Source: Dictyobacter aurantiacus
Lineage (GTDB): Bacteria > Chloroflexota > Ktedonobacteria > Ktedonobacterales > Ktedonobacteraceae
Direction: 5' to 3'
Length of the DNA: 64,000 nucleotides
Assembly: GCF_003967515.1 (NCBI RefSeq)
Contig: NZ_BIFQ01000002.1
Location: 1,426,001-1,490,000, forward strand
Shown here: positions 48,853-58,103 of the stretch, one piece after another
Layout: every line of letters begins with the position of its first letter
How positions within the stretch are numbered: the stretch's first letter is position 1
The notes under the pieces: generated by a model
Seen by the model: only the letters and a program-made list of their open reading frames with translations
Database searches by the model: none
What the model was told of the DNA's origin: nothing
Position numbers and translations under genes: made by a program

Positions 48853-51120
48853 ATGATGGATGCCAGCAAACAAAAGACACAACTTCTGCCAAAGGAAGGA
48901 GAGAAGAGAAAGCTCCCCTATTTACCACACCCGATGGTCAATAAAATATGGAGAAAGCGCGTTCCTGTAATCCTGCAGATGAGCGAGGTTGAGTGCGGCC
49001 TGGCCTGCCTGGCGATGATCATGACCTATCATGGGCGTCAGACGACCATTTCTGAACTGCGGGCGAACTATGGCGCCGGCCGCGATGGTATATCAGCCTT
49101 AAATATGGTGAAGGCGGCTCGCAACATGGGGATGATCTCGCGGGCCGTCGCCTTGCAGAAGAACGATTTTAAAGACGTGACCCTGCCGGCCATCATTCAC
49201 TGGGAATTCAACCACTTTCTGATTGTGGAAAAATGGACCCCCGAGCAAGTGACCGTGGTGGATCCCGCGACGGGCCGCAGGCAGCTGGACGCGGAGGAAT
49301 TTAATGGGGGTTTTACGGGTATCGTCCTGATGCTAGAGCCCGGCATGAGTTTTCATCGCCGCAAAATTACCTCCTCGCTCTCCCTGAAAATGTACGCCAT
49401 GCAGGCCGTGCGCCAGGCACCGGGAGCGTTGATCCAGGTGATCCTGGCTTCCATTATACTACAGATCATCGGCCTGCTCCCGCCCATTCTCACGCAAACG
49501 GTCATCGATAAGGTTATCCCTTTCCATCTGACAAATGCTATGATCCTGCTGGGGGCCGGCATGCTGATGATGCTCTTCTCGCAGTCCTTTATTACCCTGC
49601 TGCGAGAATGGCTGCTCATCTATGTGCGGGCGCGCATCGATACACATATGATGCTCAGCTTCTTTGAGCATCTGCTGCTCCTGCCCTATAATTTCTTCCA
49701 GCAGCGTTCCAGCGGCGACCTGTTGACACGCATGGGCAGCAATACAATCATCCGAGATACGTTGAGCGGCCAGGTGATCTCAACCGTTCTTGATGGGAGC
49801 ATGGTTATCCTTTACCTGGTGATCTTGATGGTGGTGGCGCCAACTTTTGGACTGCTGGCCCTGGTCATCGGCGTATTGCAGATCATCTTGATGCTCAGTG
49901 TTTATCGCACCATTGCCAGTCTGGCGGCGCAGGAATTGACAGCCCAGGGCAAGTCGCAGGGCTACATGGCCGAGGCACTGGCCGGTATCGCCACCCTCAA
50001 GGCTGCCGGTGCCGAATACAGCGCCCACGATCGCTGGACCAATCTGTTCTTTGATCAGCTCAACATCTCGACGCGCAGAGGCTATATCTCAACCATCGCC
50101 AGCACGGCCATGGGCCTGTTGCGCGGCTTTGCTCCCATGGCGCTGCTCTGGGTAGGGGCGACGCAGGTCCTCAATGGAACCCTCTCCGTTGGTACCATGT
50201 TAGCCTTGAGCTCCCTCTCGACCTCTTTCCTCTCGCCCCTGTCGTCGCTGGTGAGTAGCGGGCAGCAGCTACAGATCGTGCAGGCGCACCTGGAACGCCT
50301 GGCCGACATCATGACGAGCGAGCCAGAACAGCACGCTCAGACGTTGAAATCGCCGCCCAAACTGACCGGTCATGTGCACCTGGAGAATGTAAGCTTCCGC
50401 TATTCGCCTGAAACCCCCCGTGTGCTGCATAACATCAATCTGCATATTGTCGCCGGCCAGAAGGTGGCGATTGTCGGCCGGACCGGTTCTGGCAAGAGCA
50501 CACTTGGCAAGCTCCTGCTGGGCCTCTACATTCCTGGTGAGGGGCAGATCTACTACGATGGCATCCCATTGAACGAATTGCAATATCAGGAGGTGAGACG
50601 GCAGTTCGGCGTGGTCTTGCAGGATTCGGCTATCTTTAGCGGGACCGTGATGGAGAATATTCTGTTCAATAATCCACACATGGATAAGGAATATGCCGTG
50701 CGCGCGGCCCAGATGGCCGCCATCCACGACGATATTGTGCGTATGCCACTGGGGTATGAGACGCCGGTGGCCGAAGGTGGGAGCGCGCTCTCAGGTGGCC
50801 AGCGCCAGCGCCTCGCCCTGGCCCGTGCCATCGCCCATCATCCCGCGATCTTGCTCTTAGATGAAGCGACCAGCAACCTGGATGTAGTCACGGAGCAGGT
50901 AGTCGCCCAGAATCTGGAAACACTGCCCTGTACCCAGATCATTATCGCGCATCGCCTGAGCACGATTCGTAACGCAGACGTCATCCTGGTCATGGATCAG
51001 GGGACGATCGTCGAGAGCGGCACGCACCAGGATCTCCTGCAGAAGAACGGCTTCTACACCAACCTCATCAAGCAACAGATGGAGAAGAAGTCCCCGCGCC
51101 CACTCCTGCGTAAATTTTAA
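48853..51120 (+). CDS. lanT: LanT: C39-peptidase ABC exporter
   Basis: This 755-residue protein cuts leader peptides and exports the product. The C39 peptidase domain (about 35-165) has Cys48 in EVECGLACLAMI, His121 in EFNHFLIV and Asp137 in VVDPATG. Six membrane spans follow (about 185-470). The ATPase has Walker A VGRTGSGKST, signature LSGGQRQRLALARA and Walker B ILLLDEATSNLD. It should process the lanthipeptide precursors and the Gly-rich peptide, whose leaders end in GA. The start codon directly follows the stop of the HlyD-like gene (TAAATG), so the two are coupled. A 37-bp palindrome lies 3 nt past its stop. Confidence 0.95.
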   Translation: MMDASKQKTQLLPKEGEKRKLPYLPHPMVNKIWRKRVPVILQMSEVECGLACLAMIMTYHGRQTTISELRANYGAGRDGISALNMVKAARNMGMISRAVALQKNDFKDVTLPAIIHWEFNHFLIVEKWTPEQVTVVDPATGRRQLDAEEFNGGFTGIVLMLEPGMSFHRRKITSSLSLKMYAMQAVRQAPGALIQVILASIILQIIGLLPPILTQTVIDKVIPFHLTNAMILLGAGMLMMLFSQSFITLLREWLLIYVRARIDTHMMLSFFEHLLLLPYNFFQQRSSGDLLTRMGSNTIIRDTLSGQVISTVLDGSMVILYLVILMVVAPTFGLLALVIGVLQIILMLSVYRTIASLAAQELTAQGKSQGYMAEALAGIATLKAAGAEYSAHDRWTNLFFDQLNISTRRGYISTIASTAMGLLRGFAPMALLWVGATQVLNGTLSVGTMLALSSLSTSFLSPLSSLVSSGQQLQIVQAHLERLADIMTSEPEQHAQTLKSPPKLTGHVHLENVSFRYSPETPRVLHNINLHIVAGQKVAIVGRTGSGKSTLGKLLLGLYIPGEGQIYYDGIPLNELQYQEVRRQFGVVLQDSAIFSGTVMENILFNNPHMDKEYAVRAAQMAAIHDDIVRMPLGYETPVAEGGSALSGGQRQRLALARAIAHHPAILLLDEATSNLDVVTEQVVAQNLETLPCTQIIIAHRLSTIRNADVILVMDQGTIVESGTHQDLLQKNGFYTNLIKQQMEKKSPRPLLRKF

Positions 51121-51123
51121 TAA

Positions 51124-51197
51124 GGAGGATGCACTAACATGCAATGGGGGTGATGTGCGATCGCACATCACCCCCATTGCATGTTAGTGCATCCTCC
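51124..51197. repeat. Long perfect palindrome, 37-bp arms, entering a gene
   Basis: GGAGGATGCACTAACATGCA at the left mirrors TGCATGTTAGTGCATCCTCC at the right, meeting at CGATCG with no loop. The right arm overlaps the last four codons and stop of the PAP2 gene. It separates two convergent genes. Confidence 0.93.
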
Positions 51198-51963
51198 CTT
51201 GCTCTTTTTTGAGACGCCGTTTGTATTGCATATTCGTGACCCCACGGTAGCAGAAGATGAGCAAGAATAGCCACAGTGTGCCTGACAGGTAGCCGCCGAG
51301 CACATCGCTGAGCCAGTGCTCACCCTCTAATACGCGCGAATAGCCAATGCCCAGAATGGCCATGACGGCGAAGATCTGGAACGGGATCAAGACCCAGTGG
51401 TAGCGCCATTCGCGCACCTGTCTGGTGAAGGTAATATATAAGAGCGAGCCATAGAAGACGACATCATGTTCAGTATGACCGGATGGAAAGCTATTATACG
51501 TGAGTGGCGTATAGACGTGAATCAATTTTGGGCTTGGACGTGGCCGCACGACCAGGTCGGCGATCAAGATGTTGATACCGTTGCCAACACCGATGGTCAG
51601 TATAAAGAAGATCGCCTCTTTCCACCAGCGAATCAGTAAGAAGAAGATAAAGACGACGGTGGTCTCGACAATTGAGGGTGGAATATCATTGAAGGTACTA
51701 AAAAACGTGATCACAGCCAGTAGCCAGGCGGGATAATGAATGGCCTGCACGGCACGTGAGAATGCTACCTCGCCCGGCAGGGGTCCCTTATGAAGGTGCA
51801 GGTAATAGGCAGCCCCGGCTAAAAGACATAACCCGAGCACCCAGAGAAGTCTTTCAATGATACGTCGCACATGGGTATCATGTCGATCTTCTCCTCCAAT
51901 GGTCTTGTCAGGATGTCGGGGGTCTACCACAGGTTGCCCGATAGAATCGATTGCATCGGCCAT
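51184..51963 (-). CDS. PAP2-family membrane phosphatase
   Basis: This 259-residue protein has about six spans and the three PAP2 motifs: VVRPRP, FPSGHTEHD and SRVLEGEHWLSDVLGG. Such enzymes remove phosphate from lipid phosphates, for example undecaprenyl pyrophosphate, in the outer leaf of the membrane. GGAGGAACC precedes the ATG. It converges on the lanT gene. Many lanthipeptides bind lipid II, and PAP2 proteins can protect from agents that trap the lipid carrier, so a role in self-protection is possible but only inferred from position. Confidence 0.9.
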   Translation of the reverse strand: MADAIDSIGQPVVDPRHPDKTIGGEDRHDTHVRRIIERLLWVLGLCLLAGAAYYLHLHKGPLPGEVAFSRAVQAIHYPAWLLAVITFFSTFNDIPPSIVETTVVFIFFLLIRWWKEAIFFILTIGVGNGINILIADLVVRPRPSPKLIHVYTPLTYNSFPSGHTEHDVVFYGSLLYITFTRQVREWRYHWVLIPFQIFAVMAILGIGYSRVLEGEHWLSDVLGGYLSGTLWLFLLIFCYRGVTNMQYKRRLKKEQGRMH

Positions 51964-52065
51964 ATGGTTCCTCCATACTTATAAATTTATAGAACTTGTG
52001 TGGTACACGTACGGTCGAGTTATGGAGATGCAAAACGATCTATCCTGGCAATAGTGTCCCGTATC

Positions 52066-54552
52066 TTATTCGCCTTGATGCAGGATGACACAGGTGATGG
52101 CGGGAACTTCGAGGGTTCCACTGACCTGTTCCAGCCCCTGTTCACTGATCCGATCTACCGAAACGACCAGCGTCCAACTGCCTTCAGGCAGGGCGAATGA
52201 AGCAGAGGTACTGTTGGGGTTATAGATAACCAGGATCTGTTGCCAGCTATCCTGGTTGGCGTGCGGCCCCAGCTGAAAGGCGACGGTATTGGCGGGACCA
52301 TCCAGGAAGGTCAGGTGGGCATTGATATCTTGCGCCGTGCTCATGCGGAAGGCGGGATGATTTCTGCGTAGCCTGATCAGGCCTGCATAGTATTCAAACA
52401 CATCCTTATATTTGGCCTTGTGGGACCAATCAAACTGATTGACGGCATCACCCGCGTTGTAGCTGTTGTCATTTCCTCCTTTTGAGCGCAGGAATTCATC
52501 GCCGCCCTGGAAAAAGGGTACCCCCTGCGACGTCATCAAGACCGCCAGTACCAGTTTATCCATCAGGATGTGCTCGGCCTCGCTGGCTTGCTCGCTGCTG
52601 GCCATGATCTTATCCCACAGCGTCAGGTTATCGTGGCTGGAGGCATAATTAATGGTCTCGGCTGGCGTATCTGTAAAGTCATGGATGCTCCCGCTGACCG
52701 CGCTTCTGATCTCGTCTACCTGTTCGCTATCTCCGGTCGCGAAGCCTTTCATATCGTGCGCGAAGACATTGCCGATCAATGCATTGCGGATATGGTCATT
52801 AAAGACTCCGATGCGTTTGCCGCGCTGCTGGCCCTTGGTAAACAACTGCCGGGCCGGCAGGGCTGAAGCGCCACCCACCCAAGGCTCACCGTAGATCAGG
52901 AGTCCCGGATTGAGCGCGTGTAGATCCTGCTCAATCTTGCTCATCGTATCTACGCCTAGCAGGGCCATCAGATCAAAGCGAAAACCATCCACATGATATT
53001 CCCGTACCCAGTAGATGAGGGAATCGCGAATGAACTTCTGTACCATCGGGCGTTCACTGGCGATCTCATTGCCGCAGCCCGAGCCATTGGTATAATGACC
53101 ACTGTTATCGGTGCGATAGTAGTATCCGGGCACGATCTTATCGAAGTCCGAGCTACCGGTCGCAAAGGTATGGTTATAGACGACATCCATAACGATCCCG
53201 ATACCAACCTGGTGCAGGCTCTGAATCATCTGCTTGAACTCGCTGATGCGAGTGGCACCATGGGGAGTAGTGGCATAGGCGCCTTCGGGCACGTTGTAAT
53301 TGCTCGGGTCGTAGCCCCAGTTATATTCATCGGGCCTGCGTTCATCAACGGTGGCGAACTCAAAGGCTGGCAGTACCTGGACGTGGGAGATGCCGAGCTC
53401 CCTCAGGCTCTCCACGCCGGTTGACATCTGGTCGGGGCTGCTGGTGTTGCGCTCGGTGAAGGCCAGGAATTTTCCTTTATGCCTCATGCCCGAGTTGGGA
53501 TTGATCGAGAAATCCCGCACGTGGAGCTCATAGATGATGGCATCGACGGGATTGGCAAGTGTTACCGAACGATCTCCTTCCCAGCTGGCGGGATTGGTCT
53601 TTGCCAGGTCGACGATCATGGCGCGGGCTGCGTTGACCGCCAGCGCGCGCGCATAGGGATCGACCGCCGTTCGGTTTTCTCCCTGTACCGTTACCAGGTA
53701 GAGGTAGTACCAGTTCTCCAGCGCCAGGTCTACACTGGCGTACCAGGTCCCCTTTTCCGCTCGCTGCATAGCCAGCTGACGCGTGAGACCACCCGTTTCG
53801 CTCTCGAACAGGAGCAATTGCACATCCGCGGCGGTAGGTGCCCAGAGACGAAAGGCTGTAGATTGGGGCGTCAGGGTATAGCCCAGGTCATTACCCTGAT
53901 AGATAAACCGTTCAGCATTCAGGATCGTGCGGGGTACGATGGGGATCGCAGCGTAGCCACTCAACTGAAGCTCCAGCGTATGGGAAACATCGGGCGACGC
54001 TTCCAGCGTAATGGCGATCAAGGCAGTGGTGGTATCCGCCGCCTTTGGCAGGATGGCATCGGGATTATTGATGCTATCGTATACTTCCGCCTGCCGGGTG
54101 ACCGGACTATCCGGTACATAGGAAAACGTAACAGGCGTATTATCAGCCGCGATGGTGAGGGTGATATTTTCCGGTGGTATCACATCACTCCAGCCATTGT
54201 TGAACGCGACCTTATAATGATAGGTGCCAGCGGGTAGTGAGGCTGTATATTGGTAGAGATTGGGATGTATTTCGTGCAGGCGTGTATGATCATCATCGGT
54301 ATTCCAATCATTGGGCGCACCCAGGATATGCTGGAGATCGCCCACGACAATCGCGTGATAGGTATGAGCATTTTTCATGGCCGCTACCCCGATACGTTGT
54401 CCGGTGGTTACGTCGGTGACGGCTATATCCTGCTTTGCATATGGGAGCGTGACGCCGGCCGACAGTGACGCCAGCACGATAGTCTCACCATCAGTATTCA
54501 TATCTAAAAAGGCACTGGTTATTGATGCCATGGGATCATCTGAGGTCTTCAA
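52066..54552 (-). CDS. pulA: Type I pullulanase
   Basis: This protein of about 828 residues is a GH13 debranching enzyme for alpha-1,6 bonds in pullulan and glycogen-like polymers. It starts with an X25-like domain (about 65-148, GDLQHILGAPNDWNTDDD), then a starch-binding CBM48 region (about 215-300), then the barrel with the pullulanase signature YNWGYDPSNY (410-419), nucleophile Asp527 in GFRFDLM, Glu556 in YGEPW and Asp641 in SSHDN. No signal peptide is visible, so it should act inside the cell on imported or stored glucan. Start is uncertain: TTG 54552 has AGAGAG upstream; ATG 54531 has none. Confidence 0.95.
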   Translation of the reverse strand: MKTSDDPMASITSAFLDMNTDGETIVLASLSAGVTLPYAKQDIAVTDVTTGQRIGVAAMKNAHTYHAIVVGDLQHILGAPNDWNTDDDHTRLHEIHPNLYQYTASLPAGTYHYKVAFNNGWSDVIPPENITLTIAADNTPVTFSYVPDSPVTRQAEVYDSINNPDAILPKAADTTTALIAITLEASPDVSHTLELQLSGYAAIPIVPRTILNAERFIYQGNDLGYTLTPQSTAFRLWAPTAADVQLLLFESETGGLTRQLAMQRAEKGTWYASVDLALENWYYLYLVTVQGENRTAVDPYARALAVNAARAMIVDLAKTNPASWEGDRSVTLANPVDAIIYELHVRDFSINPNSGMRHKGKFLAFTERNTSSPDQMSTGVESLRELGISHVQVLPAFEFATVDERRPDEYNWGYDPSNYNVPEGAYATTPHGATRISEFKQMIQSLHQVGIGIVMDVVYNHTFATGSSDFDKIVPGYYYRTDNSGHYTNGSGCGNEIASERPMVQKFIRDSLIYWVREYHVDGFRFDLMALLGVDTMSKIEQDLHALNPGLLIYGEPWVGGASALPARQLFTKGQQRGKRIGVFNDHIRNALIGNVFAHDMKGFATGDSEQVDEIRSAVSGSIHDFTDTPAETINYASSHDNLTLWDKIMASSEQASEAEHILMDKLVLAVLMTSQGVPFFQGGDEFLRSKGGNDNSYNAGDAVNQFDWSHKAKYKDVFEYYAGLIRLRRNHPAFRMSTAQDINAHLTFLDGPANTVAFQLGPHANQDSWQQILVIYNPNSTSASFALPEGSWTLVVSVDRISEQGLEQVSGTLEVPAITCVILHQGE

Positions 54553-54708
54553 TGTACTCTCTTTTCTTAAATCTAGACAGGAAATTATATACGCGCGATT
54601 ATACCTCTGTATCTCTTCTACTGAAGAGTATATCAGGCGATCAAAAATACTGGATAAACTCTACCGAATTTTCCCAAAAAAAAGATAGAATTTGTGGCGC
54701 GGTGGGTA

Positions 54709-54737
54709 TTGACAAATTGCCTGTCGTGGTTTATTAT
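54709..54737 (+). promoter_or_regulatory. Sigma-70-type promoter of tRNA-Asn
   Basis: TTGACA (54709-54714) and TATTAT (54732-54737) are spaced by 17 nt, 24 nt before the tRNA. This is the best consensus promoter I can see in the window. Confidence 0.85.
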
Positions 54738-54761
54738 ATCAACGTTCAAGAGCAACGCTAT

Positions 54762-54833
54762 TCCTCGATAGCTCAATGGTAGAGCAATCGGCTGTTAACC
54801 GATGGGTTATAGGTTCGAATCCTATTCGAGGAG
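54762..54833 (+). tRNA. tRNA-Asn (GTT)
   Basis: The cloverleaf is complete. Acceptor TCCTCGA pairs with TCGAGGA, D-stem GCTC with GAGC, anticodon stem ATCGG with CCGAT around loop CTGTTAA (anticodon GTT), and T-stem ATAGG with CCTAT around TTCGAAT. The discriminator base is G. The CCA end is not encoded. Confidence 0.97.
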
Positions 54834-54841
54834 CCTGATCA

Positions 54842-54870
54842 AAAAGGACCACTATCACAGTGGTCCTTTT
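54842..54870. terminator. Bidirectional terminator between tRNA-Asn and argE-type gene
   Basis: AAAAGGACCACT and AGTGGTCCTTTT form a perfect stem around ATCAC. On the plus strand GTTTT follows; on the minus strand the A-run becomes a U-run. It serves both the tRNA and the convergent peptidase gene. Confidence 0.92.
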
Positions 54871-54892
54871 GTTTTGCTATTTACGTTCGGGA

Positions 54893-56107
54893 TTAGTCCT
54901 GGACGCACCAGTCCGCGATGATCTGCTCCACCTTTTCCTGTCCGCTTAAGAAATGCTCAACCGGGATACTTTCATTGGGTTGATGCGCCTGTTCCAGTGC
55001 ACCTGGTCCACAGACATATGAATTGATACCAATATGCTGAAAATTGCCTGCATCGGTGCCATAGGGCGCGCCATGCTCGACTGGTTTGTTGAAGACGCGA
55101 CTGAGCAATGCGCTGAGCGGACTCTGCTGCGGCGATTTCATCGGTGGGGTGGCATGTAAATTTTCAATCGTCACAGCGCATTCGGGTGAGAACTCGCGCA
55201 TCTTCCTGGTAACTTCGCGCTCAATCCGATCCTTCATAGTGCCCAGAATCTCCTCGGATGTATCTCCAGGTGAGACGCGCAGGCTCATTTTCAGACGGCA
55301 GGTATCCGCGATCATATTCGCCGCCAGCCCACCGCCGATGATGCCGAAATTAAAGGCCGAAGGTGGACACTCGGGAAAGAGCTGTGTATTTTCGGGGGTG
55401 ATGCGTTGTTCAAGCTCTCTATCAATTTCAGTGATGATACGGATCACATCGCCCATCTTCTCAATGGCGTTCATGCCTTTTTTCGGCACACTACTATGTC
55501 CGCCGATGCCGCGTACGACCAGATCAAAGGTGGCATAGCCTTTATGGGCTGAATAGATCTCAAAGTCCGTGGGCTCACCGATCAGCGCCATCTCTGGCAT
55601 CGGGAAGGTCTCCTCAAAGAATTGAGGTAGCATCTTGATCAGCCTGCCCGAGCCCTGGCCCGCCACCTCTTCATCATAGGTAAAGACAAATAGCAGGGGA
55701 CGCTTAAAGTCCTGGTGCTGCTGAACAACCTGTTTGGCCGCCACCAGTGCCTGCGCGATAAAGATCTTCATATCGGCCGTGCCGCGCCCATAGATGCGTT
55801 TCCCATCTGTTTCCATCACCAGGGGATCGGTTTTCCAGCCCGGTTGACCCTCAAATGGCACCACATCGATGTGCCCTGAGATCATCAGGCCACCGGGCTG
55901 GCTGGGACCAAACCACGCCAGGACCGATGCTTTTTTGACCCCATCAACGTCATCCGCAATCACCTTAACGGTAAAGCCGATCTCTTTTAAATAATCTTCC
56001 AGGTACTCGACCGCTTCCAGATTGCTATGCGCACTGACGGTATCAAAATTGATCAGCCGACGAGAAACTTCCCACAACTCGCTGCTTTGAATGTCATGTG
56101 TACTCAC
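54893..56107 (-). CDS. argE: Acetylornithine deacetylase (ArgE/M20 family)
   Basis: This 404-residue cytoplasmic enzyme belongs to peptidase family M20. Metal and active-site segments are SGHIDVVPFEGQ, GRGTADMK, the general base in TYDEEVAGQGS, and ALIGEPTD. HKGYATF and GGHSSVPKKGMNAIEKM follow the ArgE pattern more closely than DapE or carboxypeptidase types. It would free ornithine from N-acetylornithine in arginine synthesis, but related M20 enzymes act on other acyl amino acids. I chose the GTG at 56107 with GGAAG 6 nt before it; an upstream in-frame GTG overlaps that site. No other arg gene is in the window. Confidence 0.88.
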   Translation of the reverse strand: MSTHDIQSSELWEVSRRLINFDTVSAHSNLEAVEYLEDYLKEIGFTVKVIADDVDGVKKASVLAWFGPSQPGGLMISGHIDVVPFEGQPGWKTDPLVMETDGKRIYGRGTADMKIFIAQALVAAKQVVQQHQDFKRPLLFVFTYDEEVAGQGSGRLIKMLPQFFEETFPMPEMALIGEPTDFEIYSAHKGYATFDLVVRGIGGHSSVPKKGMNAIEKMGDVIRIITEIDRELEQRITPENTQLFPECPPSAFNFGIIGGGLAANMIADTCRLKMSLRVSPGDTSEEILGTMKDRIEREVTRKMREFSPECAVTIENLHATPPMKSPQQSPLSALLSRVFNKPVEHGAPYGTDAGNFQHIGINSYVCGPGALEQAHQPNESIPVEHFLSGQEKVEQIIADWCVQD

Positions 56108-56289
56108 GTATGTCTTCCGTCCTTCTAACAATGTGTGGACCACGCACGTCCCCTGTTATAGTAGCACATGCTTCTTTGTATAGATTACCTTTTTCAACCT
56201 CTTTCCACCATAATTCGATGCATTGGTCCCTGGCTGAACCATTCATGACATACATTGTCATATTGGTGTGTTACATTTAAGCATGTGCC

Positions 56290-56462
56290 TGATCCTCAAG
56301 ATAGCGCCCGCGGTTTGCCTGTGTTTTCGCACCTGCGGTGCTCGGCAGTCAATGGTATGTTGGTGCGACAGGCGCGCGAATGCGCGCCTGTCGCACCAAC
56401 ATACAAAACGAGTGCGGACGCGTACGCGGCCGCCTGTGCGGGGGCGCTCAAGTGCCTGAACA
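56290..56462 (+). repeat. Composite hairpin repeat, copy D
   Basis: The left flank reads GCCCGCGGTTTGCCTGTG, then TTCGCACCTGCGGTGCTCGG. The central hairpin has perfect 22-bp arms (56356-56377 and 56382-56403) and a GAAT loop. AAAACGAGTGCGGACGCG and CTGTGCGGGGGCGCTCAA follow. The arm core GGTGCGACAGGCGCGC is unlike copies B, C and E, yet self-complementary. Confidence 0.9.
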
Positions 56463-56527
56463 AGAGGAACGTCAGCCACATTCTAAGAAATAATGATGAT
56501 TTTGATTCCTGCTGGCGGAGGAGCGAT

Positions 56528-57496
56528 ATGCGTGCTGACCGTTTGCTTTCGATTATGCTGCTTTTGCAGGTGCATCGGCGCCTGACGGCCCGTGAACTGG
56601 CGCAACGCCTGGAGGTCTCTGAGCGGACGATTCATCGTGATATGGAGGCTTTGAGCTGCGCGGGCATTCCTGTGCTGGCTGAGCGCGGTACCGGCGGTGG
56701 TTGGAGTTTGATGGAGGAGTATCGTACCAATCTGACCGGCTTGAATGAGCATGAGATACAGACTCTGTTTCTGGCCCGGCCCTCGCATGTCTTGAGTGAT
56801 CTGGGTCTACACCAGGCGTCCGAGGGGGCCTTGATCAAATTGCTGGCCGCGTTGCCAGCGGTCCGTCGACGGGACGCTGAATATGTGAGCCAGCGTATCC
56901 ATATCGATACCGCCAGCTGGCATAGCCGCGAGGAGGCTGTTCCCGCCCTGCCAACGCTACAGCAGGCGATCTGGCAGGAACATAAGATATGCTTTACCTA
57001 TCTGCGCGGAGAGACGCTGGTGGAGCGCGTCGCCGATCCGCTGGGATTGGTTGCCAAAGGGAGCACGTGGTACCTGGTGGCGGTGGTGGACGGACAGAGT
57101 CGCAGCTACCGCGTTTCACGTGTTCAGAGTGTACGTATTATGGAGGAAGCATCTTTGCGCCCGCCTGACTTCGACCTGGCCTCTTTTTGGACGCAGTCGT
57201 CGCGAAATTTTACCTCTACCCTGCGCTGGTACCAGGCGACCATACGGGTCGCGCCTGAAGCGGTGGCGCGTATCTATGGATCGAGTAGATTATTTCGTGT
57301 TGAGCAGACCGAGGTCGTTGACCAGGATGGCTGGCAGATCTTTCACCTGGGCTTTGATACGCCGGATGAGGCATGCGCCTACATCATTAGTTTTGGTGAC
57401 CAGGCAGAGGTGTTGGAACCCGCCGAACTCCATGCAGAAATTATTCAGCGAGCTCGCAGCGTCCTGGAGTACTATACAAAGAAAAGTCCCGTGTAG
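56528..57496 (+). CDS. YafY/PafC-type WYL-domain regulator
   Basis: This 322-residue transcription regulator has an N-terminal winged helix (about 1-60, with ARELAQRLEVSERTIHRDMEAL), a WYL domain (about 130-215, with GSTWYLVAVVDGQSRSYRVSRV) and a C-terminal WCX part. WYL proteins sense ligands, often nucleic-acid-like, and control stress or defence genes, though many are of unknown role. I chose the ATG at 56528 with GGAGGAG just before it; the upstream open frame is repeat copy D. The gene is followed by a 21-bp-arm palindrome and then the YjbQ gene, so both may be separate units. Confidence 0.9.
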   Translation: MRADRLLSIMLLLQVHRRLTARELAQRLEVSERTIHRDMEALSCAGIPVLAERGTGGGWSLMEEYRTNLTGLNEHEIQTLFLARPSHVLSDLGLHQASEGALIKLLAALPAVRRRDAEYVSQRIHIDTASWHSREEAVPALPTLQQAIWQEHKICFTYLRGETLVERVADPLGLVAKGSTWYLVAVVDGQSRSYRVSRVQSVRIMEEASLRPPDFDLASFWTQSSRNFTSTLRWYQATIRVAPEAVARIYGSSRLFRVEQTEVVDQDGWQIFHLGFDTPDEACAYIISFGDQAEVLEPAELHAEIIQRARSVLEYYTKKSPV

Positions 57497-57550
57497 CCCG
57501 GGAGATCACGAGCAAGCGATACGATGGACATTCTTTCAAGTGTAGAGTGT

Positions 57551-57592
57551 GGGGTGTATGGTGGGCGGCCGCGGCCGCCCACCATACACCCC
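57551..57592. repeat. Perfect palindrome, 21-bp arms
   Basis: GGGGTGTATGGTGGGCGGCC mirrors GGCCGCCCACCATACACCCC around a central GC pair. There is no loop and no U-run. It lies 55 nt after the WYL regulator. Confidence 0.92.
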
Positions 57593-57710
57593 AACCCGGC
57601 GCCGCAGGCGCCAAAGAGGAACATGACAAAGCCCTGGGCGGCGCATGCTACAATTTGATCACGTGCAAGTAAACTTTTTATACCTGGAGGAGGCCAGCAT
57701 CGATACGCAA

Positions 57711-58100
57711 ATGAAGACACTGCACATTCGTACCCAGAAAAAGGATGAGATCGTTGATATTACCGAGACGGTAGAGGAATATATCCAGCATTCCAGGAAC
57801 GAAAGCGGCATCTGCTCGCTTTTCGTCGCGCACACAACCTGTGCCATTACGACCGCTGACCTGGATCCTGGTACCGACCTGGATTTTCTGGATGCCTTGC
57901 GAGCCATGCAACCAGATCTCCATTACCGCCATCCACACGATCCCGAACATACGCCGGACCACATCCTGTCCTCGCTGATCGGGCCCTCGCTCGTCATACC
58001 CTACACGAATCGCCGCCTGCTCCTGGGTGTCTGGCAGCGCATCGTACTGGTCGAGCTGGACGGCCCCCGTCAGCGCACTGTACAGATCTCCACCTTCTAA
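57711..58100 (+). CDS. yjbQ: YjbQ (UPF0047) family protein
   Basis: This 129-residue protein matches YjbQ/UPF0047, small trimeric cytoplasmic proteins. Conserved segments are GICSLFVAHTTCAITTADLDPG, DFLDAL and HILSSLIGPSLVIPYTNRRLLLGVWQRIVLVELDGPR. Some members have weak thiamine-phosphate synthase activity, but the true role is unsettled. I chose the ATG at 57711, where family homology begins (MKTLHIRT). The GGAGGAGG ribosome-like site is 17 nt away, rather far; a start at 57645 or a rare codon closer to the site is possible. A perfect hairpin follows the stop. Confidence 0.88.
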   Translation: MKTLHIRTQKKDEIVDITETVEEYIQHSRNESGICSLFVAHTTCAITTADLDPGTDLDFLDALRAMQPDLHYRHPHDPEHTPDHILSSLIGPSLVIPYTNRRLLLGVWQRIVLVELDGPRQRTVQISTF

Positions 58101-58103
58101 TCC

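Noticed and set aside
56255..56527. N-terminal extension of the WYL regulator
   Set aside because: It consists of dispersed repeat copy D; GGAGGAG directly before the ATG at 56528 marks the real start.
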